From contig NZ_BMPW01000032.1 of assembly GCF_014647795.1 (NCBI RefSeq), forward strand, positions 1-64,000: DNA of 64,000 nt, read 5' to 3'. This DNA comes from Actinoplanes campanulatus. GTDB lineage: Bacteria > Actinomycetota > Actinomycetes > Mycobacteriales > Micromonosporaceae. The translations under genes were made by a program, and so were the position numbers. Numbering within the stretch: the first letter of the stretch is position 1; each line of letters opens with the position of its first letter. Below the pieces are notes generated by a model. It searched no databases. It had not been told where the DNA came from and saw only the letters and a program-made list of their open reading frames with translations. Positions 1-6,002 of the stretch are shown here, piece by piece.

Positions 1-811
1 GGCATAGCTGAATCTTCTCCCAGGTTTCGATGTCTCCATCAAACCCGGGGCGGAACAAGGCGTCGCCGGCCATGCTGTCGGTGTAGATCATGGGAGCGTC
101 GAACTGATCTGCAAAGTCAAGGCGGATGAAGGACCCCGGCATGCCAGGGTGAGCCCCTGCCCCAAAGGGTACGACTTGCAGGCGGATGTGAGGTCTTGCG
201 GCGGCCTCTAACAGGTGACGCATCTGTTCCTGCATCACGTCGGAACCTCCGACGACCCGCCGGATCGCGGCTTCATCAACCAGCGCCCAGAGTTGCATGG
301 GGATCGGTCTCTGCAAGACGCTCTGTCGTTGCATACGAACCTCCACCCGGCGCTGGAGATCATCCTCGTCGATTGCAGGCACAACGCCTTTGATCAGTGC
401 ACGTGCATAGGCTTCGGTTTGCAGTAGGCCTGGCACGAACATGGACTCGTACGTTTGCAGGCTCTCAGCTTCGTACTCGAAGGCGATGAGGGCCTGGTAC
501 TGCTCAGGCAGGTAGGGCTCGTACACCCGGAACCAGCCCTGCTGGTTCGACTCTTTCAACCAGTTGAGCAGTGTCGCCTGGCGTTCGGCCGGCACTCCGT
601 ACAGGTTGAGCAGGGCGGTGAGGGTTCGGCGCTGTGGCCTCGTGAGGGCGCGCTCGATGCGGTAGATGGACGACTGGTCTATCTGGGTTTGCTTGACGAC
701 ATCCTCGATCTTCAAGCCAGCGCCGATGCGTAACTTGCGCAACTCTCCTGCCAGCCTGCGCAGCCGGATGGTAGGTGCCATCTTGCGTACCACCACTCCC
801 GTCGATTCCAT
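1..811 (-). CDS. XRE-family regulator with DUF5753-type effector region (C-terminus cut)
   Basis: An open frame on the minus strand runs off the left edge; 270 codons are visible. The N-terminus (about residues 15-70) is a helix-turn-helix with the pattern LRRLAGELRKLR then KIEDVVKQTQIDQSSIYRIE, typical of Scr1-like actinomycete regulators. The rest matches the DUF5753 type: YEPYLPEQYQALIAFE, VPGLLQTEAYARAL, then RLQVVPFGAGAHPGMPGSF near the end. The ATG at 811 is preferred over the in-frame ATG at 781 because GGGAG lies 7 nt before it. It is divergent from the small genes at 1011 and shares a 199-nt promoter region full of TGCAA/TTGCA palindromes, so it probably controls both directions. Such proteins usually pair with a DUF397 protein, and a DUF397-like gene is found at 1919. 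Confidence 0.85.
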   Translation of the reverse strand, partial: MESTGVVVRKMAPTIRLRRLAGELRKLRIGAGLKIEDVVKQTQIDQSSIYRIERALTRPQRRTLTALLNLYGVPAERQATLLNWLKESNQQGWFRVYEPYLPEQYQALIAFEYEAESLQTYESMFVPGLLQTEAYARALIKGVVPAIDEDDLQRRVEVRMQRQSVLQRPIPMQLWALVDEAAIRRVVGGSDVMQEQMRHLLEAAARPHIRLQVVPFGAGAHPGMPGSFIRLDFADQFDAPMIYTDSMAGDALFRPGFDGDIETWEKIQLC

Positions 812-831
812 CCTTCCACTCCCGTCTCAGT

Positions 832-904
832 GTGCAACTTGCACTCAATCGTGCTTGCACAAGGGTTCGCGTCACCGGAACACGCGAATGCATGTCTTGC
901 ATTC
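832..904. promoter_or_regulatory. Array of TGCAA/TTGCA palindromes in the divergent promoter
   Basis: Three palindromes lie side by side: GTGCAA-C-TTGCAC at 832-844, GTGC-TT-GCAC at 851-860, and GAATGCA-N5-TGCATTC at 886-904. Related ATGCAT (918-923) and two CATGCAA copies (963-969, 993-999) follow. A consensus TTGACA at 928-933 could be a -35 element for the rightward genes. The likely reading is an operator array for the adjacent XRE regulator; this is inference from position and symmetry. Confidence 0.5.
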
Positions 905-1010
905 TCGTGATAGGAGATGCATCCTAGTTGACACATGCTTGCGTACTTGATCCACGTCGCCGCATGCAACATGTCGATCGTCCGGTTCCCGACATGCAAG
1001 GGGGTACGCC

Positions 1011-1265
1011 ATGCGCCACTACCCGCGAGTGCAGGCGTGGTGGGAACGGTTTTTGCCGGGGCGGAAGCCAAGGTGTGCGGCATGCGGTGTGCAGTGGATG
1101 TGCGACGAGGCGATCAAGGAACGGAACCGCAAGCGGGCAGGCAAAGTCCGCAACGATCGGACCGGCACATGGGTCGTATACACCGACGCATACCCGCAGG
1201 TTGGTCGAGCCGGCTCGCTGACCCCGGCGCAGGAGCGGCGTTCGCACGGGGGCGCATCGTGCTGA
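1011..1265 (+). CDS. Small protein with CxxCGxxWxC motif (84 aa)
   Basis: This is a short basic protein, not assigned to a named family. It carries C22-A-A-C25-G-V-Q-W-M-C31, a possible metal-binding knuckle, followed by a very basic helix-like stretch (KERNRKRAGK). AGGGGG lies about 6 nt before the ATG. The stop codon overlaps the GTG of the next gene, which has the same CxxCGxxWxC spacing, suggesting a duplicated small family. It is the first gene of the rightward operon divergent from the XRE/DUF5753 regulator. The role is unknown; nucleic-acid or metal binding are guesses from composition only. Confidence 0.65.
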   Translation: MRHYPRVQAWWERFLPGRKPRCAACGVQWMCDEAIKERNRKRAGKVRNDRTGTWVVYTDAYPQVGRAGSLTPAQERRSHGGASC

Positions 1266-1516
1266 TTCCCCGTACAGAGCATCAGGGCGAGCGACCCGCC
1301 TGGGACTGCGTGGTCTGCGGCAAGCCCTGGCCATGCGCTATCGCCAAGGTCGAACTTGTCGAGCAGTACCAGCGCTTTAAGAACGGTCTCGCAATCTACC
1401 TCGGCTCATGCCTGATCGACGCGATCGACGACTGGGCCGCGGGCTCGGGTGGCCCTCCGCCCGACCTGCATGAGCGATTCCTCGGCTGGTCCAACGAACC
1501 GGAGCTTGCGGCATGA
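1259..1516 (+). CDS. Small protein with CxxCGxxWxC motif (85 aa)
   Basis: It starts at the GTG at 1259, which overlaps the end of the upstream gene by 7 nt and so is probably translationally coupled. It contains C17-V-V-C20-G-K-P-W-P-C26, matching the motif of the gene before it, then an aliphatic region and an acidic C-terminal tail. Its last codons overlap the next gene in an ATGA junction (1513-1516). An open frame extends further upstream to 935, but that part overlaps the previous gene and the promoter and is not credible. Function is unknown. Confidence 0.65.
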   Translation: MLIPRTEHQGERPAWDCVVCGKPWPCAIAKVELVEQYQRFKNGLAIYLGSCLIDAIDDWAAGSGGPPPDLHERFLGWSNEPELAA

Positions 1517-1767
1517 CACGTGAAACGCCGGCAAACAAGGGGAGCGGGCTGCTCGCCCTACTACTGGACGTCTTCGATGTGCCGGTTGTGGTGAGGGTCG
1601 GCACAACGCTGGTCAAGATCGGCTGGATCAACCTGCACGAGGGCCGTGCCGTCCTGGAACTCGATCCGGAGGACATGGAGGTCGCTGTCGAAGACCTCGT
1701 GCTGGACAGCGTCACGGCGGCAAGGTCCATTGCCGCGACAAGGGAAGCCGCGCCCGGAGGAACGTGA
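1513..1767 (+). CDS. Small acidic hypothetical protein (84 aa)
   Basis: It starts with ATG overlapping the stop of the upstream gene (ATGA), so it is the third gene of the small-protein operon. The sequence is rich in Leu, Val, Asp and Glu (for example LLALLLDVFDVPVVVRVG then ELDPEDMEVAVEDLVLD) and looks like a small beta-strand-rich domain without cysteines. No known family is recognised. About 150 nt of noncoding DNA separates it from the DUF397-like gene. Confidence 0.65.
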   Translation: MTRETPANKGSGLLALLLDVFDVPVVVRVGTTLVKIGWINLHEGRAVLELDPEDMEVAVEDLVLDSVTAARSIAATREAAPGGT

Positions 1768-1873
1768 CGTCGCTACCCACGTTCGACAGGTGCGAGCCCG
1801 TTCACGCCAAGACGCCCGGCCCGGCCGCCTTCCCTAGACAAGATCGACGGCCGAACCGGGGCTAGTGCACCAC

Positions 1874-1894
1874 CCGCGAGGAAGGACCTCGCGG
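1874..1894 (+). promoter_or_regulatory. Perfect 8-bp hairpin before the DUF397-like gene
   Basis: CCGCGAGG (1874-1881) pairs with CCTCGCGG (1887-1894) around a 5-nt loop. It ends 10 nt before the AAGGAG ribosome-binding site (1905-1910) of the gene at 1919. It could end the small-protein operon or act as a leader structure for the DUF397-like gene. No T-tract follows, so its role is undecided. Confidence 0.4.
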
Positions 1895-1918
1895 CGGCAC
1901 ACGTAAGGAGATCATGCC

Positions 1919-2155
1919 ATGCCCAAGGACGACCTGTACTCGATCGAAGTCCCGGACGAGGCGTTCGCGGGGCGCTGCGGCGGCAACGGCCTGACCTTGG
2001 AGGGCTGCGTCTCGGCGGCCGAGATCCCCGGCTCGCCCGGCACCTACGCCATCCGGGACACCAAGCTCGGGGAGGACAGCCCGACCCTGCGTTTCAGTAA
2101 GCAGGAGCTGGACGACTTCATGGCGTCCATCGCCGGTGACGGCGACAACGCCTGA
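1919..2155 (+). CDS. DUF397-like small protein (78 aa)
   Basis: The middle and end fit the DUF397 pattern: C20-G-G-N-G then C30-V, followed by AIRDTK and L-x-F-S-x-x-E-x-x-x-F near the C-terminus. DUF397 proteins normally sit directly beside DUF5753/XRE regulators and are often paired with them genetically; here the gene is about 1.1 kb from the regulator, behind three small genes. A clear AAGGAG sits 8 nt before the ATG at 1919. Another ATG at 1914 is out of frame. Two hairpins follow the stop codon. The protein is small, Gly/Asp-rich and has just two cysteines, so a substrate-like role for the nearby oxygenase is possible but speculative. Confidence 0.75.
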   Translation: MPKDDLYSIEVPDEAFAGRCGGNGLTLEGCVSAAEIPGSPGTYAIRDTKLGEDSPTLRFSKQELDDFMASIAGDGDNA

Positions 2156-2202
2156 TCAACGAGATCAGTTCAACGGATGGGCCGCCCCCTGGTGGCCCAT
2201 CC
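2152..2202 (+). terminator. Double hairpin after the DUF397-like gene
   Basis: A 6-bp hairpin, CTGATC-N5-GATCAG, spans 2152-2168 and overlaps the stop codon. It is followed by a stronger one, GGATGGGCCGCC paired with GGTGGCCCATCC (2175-2202, 11 of 12 positions, loop CCCT). No T-tract follows. The second hairpin covers the first ATG (2177) of the next frame, arguing that the next gene starts later. Confidence 0.5.
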
Positions 2203-2227
2203 ACCTAGCGAGAGGCTGGTAGCCCGC

Positions 2228-2650
2228 ATGGCCGCAGCAGTACGGCACTGGCACGGATACCTCTGGGCGGGATCGAGCGAGGCGCTGAGAGGCCGACCTA
2301 GCCAGCTCAACCTGGACCCGAGTTTCCGGCCCGACCGGCCTCCGCTGCAAATGGGCTACTACCTCAATGTCCGTCCCGAGGCCGACCGGACTTGGACTGA
2401 GGTCGAAGACGTCATGGCCTGGATGATCGCCACCTATGAGCGTCACCGTCCGGCCACTCGCGAGGACGGCAAGCAGACATGGCCGGACTTCGAGCAACGC
2501 CAAGAGACCACACGCGACGGCCTGGTGAACGGGGTCGACGGCTGCTGGCAATACAACACCAGCCCCGGATCGGAAGTCGTGATTACCGCCATCTGCTGCC
2601 CGCACTCACACCTACGGACACTCTCCTGCCCTATGCCACCCCGTAGCTAA
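2228..2650 (+). CDS. Hypothetical protein (about 140 aa) upstream of the JmjC gene
   Basis: I do not recognise the family. The protein has many aromatic residues (WHGYLW, MGYYLNV, WMIATYERH, CWQYN) and one CC pair near the C-terminus. The ATG at 2228 is chosen because the earlier ATG at 2177 lies inside a strong hairpin; GAGAGG is 10-15 nt upstream. It lies 22 nt before the JmjC-like gene and on the same strand, so co-expression is likely. An open frame also exists on the opposite strand (2165-2605), but the plus strand agrees with its neighbours. Confidence 0.55.
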   Translation: MAAAVRHWHGYLWAGSSEALRGRPSQLNLDPSFRPDRPPLQMGYYLNVRPEADRTWTEVEDVMAWMIATYERHRPATREDGKQTWPDFEQRQETTRDGLVNGVDGCWQYNTSPGSEVVITAICCPHSHLRTLSCPMPPRS

Positions 2651-2672
2651 GCGCCCCTGAGCGGAGACTGGA

Positions 2673-3581
2673 ATGTCCCTCAGCATGTTGTTTGACGAAG
2701 CGACGGTTGCCCGGATGATGACCGACTGGCCGACTGAGCCGGCGGTCCGCGAAGTCCCGCACGACAGCGACCTACCGAAGATCATCAACGCGAGACTCCT
2801 GAACAAATACCTTGACACCGGCTGCGCGCCGGCTGAGGAGATCAATGTCCTCAAGGACGGCGCTGTCCGGCACCCTCGCGGATACACGACGGCGGGCAAG
2901 CTAGACCCGGCCAAGGTCGCGATGTGGAAGGAGCGCGGGTACAGCTTCCAGATGCGCAACCTTGACCGCTGGTATCCGCCGCTGCACGCCGTGTGCCGGG
3001 GAATCCAACGAGAGACGGGGTTCGGCTGCTACGTGACCGCATTCCTCACCCCGGGCGGCACCCAAGGGCTGGACTACCACTGGGACCAGGCGATGGCCAT
3101 CATCTATCAGTCATCGGGCCGAAAGACGTGGCAGCTCTGGCGCCCCGTGGTGGAGGAGCCGCACCACACCCACCTGGCGTCCAACCGAACACCGATCGGT
3201 GACCAGATCGCGCAGTGGAAGGCCAAAGGGCCGGACGAGGAGATCGTGCTTGAGGCCGGCCAGATACTCGCCCTCCCGCGCGGATGGGTGCACAATCCGC
3301 ACGCCTTCGGCGAGTCGGAGCAGAGTGTCCACCTGACGTTCACGGTACGCGAGCGCAGCGGCATCTGGATCGGCGAGAAGCTGACTCGGGCCGCGATCGA
3401 ATCAGCTCCGCTGCGGAAGGTGATCGCGCCGAGTCGAGTGATCGACCAAGGAGCCCTCGCGGAAGAGGTTCAAGCGGCCCGGGACAACCTGATTGCATGG
3501 CTCAGCAAGGTCGACGCAAAGGTTCTGGCTCTCGAACTGCTCGACGTGGCCAGGACCGAGCTGGAGCCGGACTACATCTGA
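2673..3581 (+). CDS. JmjC/cupin-type Fe(II) 2-oxoglutarate oxygenase
   Basis: The 302-aa protein has a cupin core like the bacterial ribosomal-oxygenase/JmjC_2 group. H136-W-D138 is the HxD iron-binding pair, followed by a beta-strand ending in GRKTWQLW. The distal histidine is H207 in ALPRGWVHNPHA. A C-terminal helical region (about 235-302) follows. GGAG lies about 6 nt before the ATG. Family members hydroxylate side chains of proteins or peptides; the substrate here is unknown. The nearby small proteins, especially the DUF397-like one, are the obvious candidates to test. It ends 13 nt from the convergent DUF2637 gene. Confidence 0.8.
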   Translation: MSLSMLFDEATVARMMTDWPTEPAVREVPHDSDLPKIINARLLNKYLDTGCAPAEEINVLKDGAVRHPRGYTTAGKLDPAKVAMWKERGYSFQMRNLDRWYPPLHAVCRGIQRETGFGCYVTAFLTPGGTQGLDYHWDQAMAIIYQSSGRKTWQLWRPVVEEPHHTHLASNRTPIGDQIAQWKAKGPDEEIVLEAGQILALPRGWVHNPHAFGESEQSVHLTFTVRERSGIWIGEKLTRAAIESAPLRKVIAPSRVIDQGALAEEVQAARDNLIAWLSKVDAKVLALELLDVARTELEPDYI

Positions 3582-3594
3582 GGGCCGGTGGCTC

Positions 3595-4356
3595 TTAAGC
3601 CGCAAGGCTGAGCTGCGGCCGACTCTCTGCACGACTGACCGTGGCGGCGCTGCAACCCGCTCGCACGCCAACCTCCGCCTGAGTCGCCTTCCGGCCCAGC
3701 TCTTGCTCCAGCTCGACGCGGGCCAGCCGGACCTTCTCGGCGGTCTCAACCCGCGACGCCGACCTACGGGGTCGCTTGTCGCCCGACCTCTTCGGCCCAG
3801 TCGCCGGGGTCGGCGTCGCGTCCAGCCCCGGTCCGGCAGCTTCTTCCCCCGTGGTTGCGGCCGGACCGGGCACCACCTCCAGCTCGCCCTCCCTTTCGCC
3901 CAATGTGGCGGGCTGGGCGGCGACCTCCCCCCTGGTCGCCTGGCCCAGCCCGAGTAGCTCAACGGCGCGCTGCTCGGGCTGGGCCTTTACCTCACCCCTC
4001 TTGCCAAGCATGAGTTTGACCAAGCCCATGAAGGCCAGCGTCGGGAAGCTCGCCACGATGTAGCCGAAGGTCGTGGGGTCGGCCGTGACGATCTGGGCGA
4101 GCAGGCTGAACACGCCAGCCAGGAGGAGCAGGAAGACCGCGAGCCCGCCGAGCCTGCCCGTGTTGCGGGCGTTGAGGGCGACACCGAGGGGCATCAGTTC
4201 GGAGACGCCGGCCACGATGACGCCGGTCGACCAGTGCGTGCCGGGCGGGGTGTATCCCATGACGAACGCGTACACGTGCATGAGGCTGATCCAGCCCGCA
4301 CCCATGCCGATCGTCGTGATGACCGCAGCTCGGGCGAGCCTCTCGACCCGGCTCAT
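3595..4356 (-). CDS. DUF2637-type membrane protein (253 aa)
   Basis: Four hydrophobic segments fill the first half (about residues 10-32, 42-60, 68-90 and 100-118), as in DUF2637 proteins that are frequent on actinomycete plasmids and AICEs. The second half is soluble: a Pro/Thr/Gly-rich linker and then a C-terminal helix-turn-helix-like end (QELGRKATQAEVGVRAGCSAATVSRAE). The start overlaps the stop of the upstream winged-helix gene (ATGA at 4353-4356), so they form a two-gene operon. The family's function is not established. Confidence 0.75.
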   Translation of the reverse strand: MSRVERLARAAVITTIGMGAGWISLMHVYAFVMGYTPPGTHWSTGVIVAGVSELMPLGVALNARNTGRLGGLAVFLLLLAGVFSLLAQIVTADPTTFGYIVASFPTLAFMGLVKLMLGKRGEVKAQPEQRAVELLGLGQATRGEVAAQPATLGEREGELEVVPGPAATTGEEAAGPGLDATPTPATGPKRSGDKRPRRSASRVETAEKVRLARVELEQELGRKATQAEVGVRAGCSAATVSRAESRPQLSLAA

Positions 4357-4901
4357 CGGTTACGACCCAGCTTCTCGCTACGGCAGACCGCGCAGGCGTT
4401 CGCCGAGTGATTGTGGTGCCCAGGAACGGTGCATCGCGGGGCATCCAGCGGAAGCACCGCGCCCCCGTGCCGCTGGTCCTGGGGTTCGGTTCGGGTGATC
4501 TTCGGGCGCCTGCGCGAGGGCTTCTCGGCGGGCGCGTGAGGGGCGGCGGTGCGGGTGCGGTGCGCCTTGCCGGAGACGGGTACAGGTTTCGGCTGGATCA
4601 CGCCGCCGTCAATGCGTCGCTCCATGGCCAGGTCGTAAACGATCGGTCGGCGGTCGCTGGGCAGGTGGGCCACGAACCGCTGGTCGCCCTCGCGGATGAG
4701 GCCGAGTTCGAGAAGCTTGACGATGTCGTTCTGGATCTGCCGGTCGCCCTTGCGGGCGTAGCGGCCGAGGGTTGGCACGCTCGGGTAAGCGGCGGTGCCG
4801 TCCTCGCGGGCGTGGTTGGCGAAGCCGATCAGCGTGCCGACGCAGTGCGCGGGAACGTCGGGCGCCTGGGTAAGTGCCCAGTTCAGAGCCTCGATGCTCA
4901 T
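4353..4901 (-). CDS. Winged-helix (replication-initiator-like) DNA-binding protein
   Basis: The N-terminal 90 residues form a winged-helix pattern: ALNWALTQAPDVPAHCVGTL, then AYPSVPTLGRYARKGDRQIQNDI and LLELGLIREGDQR. Such domains occur in element-borne proteins that precede DUF2637 genes. The C-terminal part is basic and ends in a Cys/His-rich stretch (CTVPGHHNHSANACAVCRSE) that may bind zinc. No strong ribosome-binding site is visible before the ATG at 4901. It is the last gene before the conserved core region begins. Confidence 0.7.
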   Translation of the reverse strand: MSIEALNWALTQAPDVPAHCVGTLIGFANHAREDGTAAYPSVPTLGRYARKGDRQIQNDIVKLLELGLIREGDQRFVAHLPSDRRPIVYDLAMERRIDGGVIQPKPVPVSGKAHRTRTAAPHAPAEKPSRRRPKITRTEPQDQRHGGAVLPLDAPRCTVPGHHNHSANACAVCRSEKLGRNR

Positions 4902-4967
4902 CGCGCGCCAACCTGCGATGGAGTAAGCTCGTGCATATCGGGTCGCCCCTTCTCAATCAGCGATCCG

Positions 4968-5014
4968 GGCCCCGGCGTTCAGGTGGTAGCACACCTGCCG
5001 GGGCCGTTTTGTTT
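4968..5014. terminator. Hairpin terminator between PSP1 gene and island
   Basis: GGCCCCGG and CAGGTG (4968-4985, split by a 4-nt bulge) pair with CACCTG and CCGGGGCC (4992-5005). The run GTTTTGTTT follows on the plus strand. The hairpin begins 8 nt after the stop of the minus-strand PSP1 gene, so it can end that transcript. The T-tract also makes it a proper terminator for rightward transcription leaving the island. Confidence 0.7.
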
Positions 5015-5855
5015 AGGGAGCATCGCCTCCCTCGTAGGCTCGCCGTGAGCCGCAGATGTCGGCGACCGAGCAGCGCCGGGGCTGCCCGTCTTGCAGGTTC
5101 CGGACGGTGAGGGAGTCCGATGGCGGGTGCTTCGACGACACCTTGCCCTCGGTTCCGTCCGTGAGGGTGACTCGTTGACCTTGGTGAAAGTCGCTAGTGC
5201 TGCTTCCCACATACAGAGGGTGTTCGTACTTGAGGCAGCACATCAGGCGGCCGCACGCGCCGGAGATCCGTAACGGGTTCAGGGGGAGGTCCTGGTCCTT
5301 CGCCATGCGGATGGTGACCGGCTCGAAATCGGTCAGGAAGGTGGCGCAGCAGAGGTCGCGGCCACACGAGCCGATGCCGCCCTGGACCCGGGCCGAATCG
5401 CGGGCCGAGAGCTGGCGCAGCTCCACCCGGCAGTGCAGGGTGGCGCCCAGGTCGCGGACCAGGGAGCGGAAGTCGACCCGGTGCGGGGCGGTGAAGTAGA
5501 TCGTCGTGCGGGCGCCGCCGTTGCCGGGCTGATCGAGGACGTGGTCGACGGCCACGACCTTCATCGGCAGGTCGTGGGCCTTGATCAGCTTCTTGGCGGC
5601 TACCTTGGCCTCGGCTTTGCGCTTGCGGAGCTGCTCGTCGCGGCGTAGGTCACGATCGTCCGCCAGACCGGCGACCTTCGGGAAACCCGAGGTGTCCTCG
5701 TCGACCCATTGCGGCGCCCAGACGCACTCCGCCACCTCGGGACCGTCGTCGGTCGGGACCAGAACACGGTCACCGACGGCCGGGGTGAAGCCGGCTGGAT
5801 CGAGGTAGTAGAGGCGGCCGTACCGGTTGAAACTGACCGCGCACAGCATGCCCAT
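5013..5855 (-). CDS. PSP1 domain protein, RicT-like
   Basis: The 280-aa protein carries the PSP1 C-terminal domain with two conserved cysteine motifs, CGRDLCC and CGRLMCC, about residues 170-225. In the Bacillus homologue RicT (YaaT) such cysteines help hold Fe-S clusters in the RicAFT complex. The N-terminus reads MGMLCAVSFNRYGRLYYLDP, the usual start of the family, so ATG 5855 is chosen although the frame is open further upstream. In actinobacteria this gene usually lies near holB and tmk, as here. Confidence 0.9.
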   Translation of the reverse strand: MGMLCAVSFNRYGRLYYLDPAGFTPAVGDRVLVPTDDGPEVAECVWAPQWVDEDTSGFPKVAGLADDRDLRRDEQLRKRKAEAKVAAKKLIKAHDLPMKVVAVDHVLDQPGNGGARTTIYFTAPHRVDFRSLVRDLGATLHCRVELRQLSARDSARVQGGIGSCGRDLCCATFLTDFEPVTIRMAKDQDLPLNPLRISGACGRLMCCLKYEHPLYVGSSTSDFHQGQRVTLTDGTEGKVSSKHPPSDSLTVRNLQDGQPRRCSVADICGSRRAYEGGDAP

Positions 5856-6002
5856 GCGATCAACCCTACGACGGTTCGCAAGCCGTACCAAATGCCGGGT
5901 TTGAACTACCCGCGAGGGTTGTCGCATAGATGCTGCGCAACCGGCCCAATCGACCATCGTTGGCCAGTCCCGTAGACGCCGCACGCCTCGAAAGGACTCT
6001 CC

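Larger units (their letters stand above)
1..4960. mobile_element. Right end of a putative integrative element (accessory island)
   Basis: The stretch holds a DUF5753-type XRE regulator, a run of small hypothetical genes, a JmjC-like oxygenase, a DUF2637 membrane protein and a winged-helix protein. The last two are families common on actinomycete integrative elements (AICEs). From 5013 onward the gene order becomes conserved actinobacterial core. No integrase, excisionase, FtsK-like gene or att repeat is visible, so the element assignment is inference. The left boundary lies outside the window, and the right boundary should fall between about 4902 and 4968. Confidence 0.4.

Noticed and set aside
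4900-5015. tRNA gene or tRNA 3' fragment as attachment site for the island
   Set aside because: No GGTTCRA T-loop, acceptor stem or CCA-like end is visible. Only a terminator hairpin is present.
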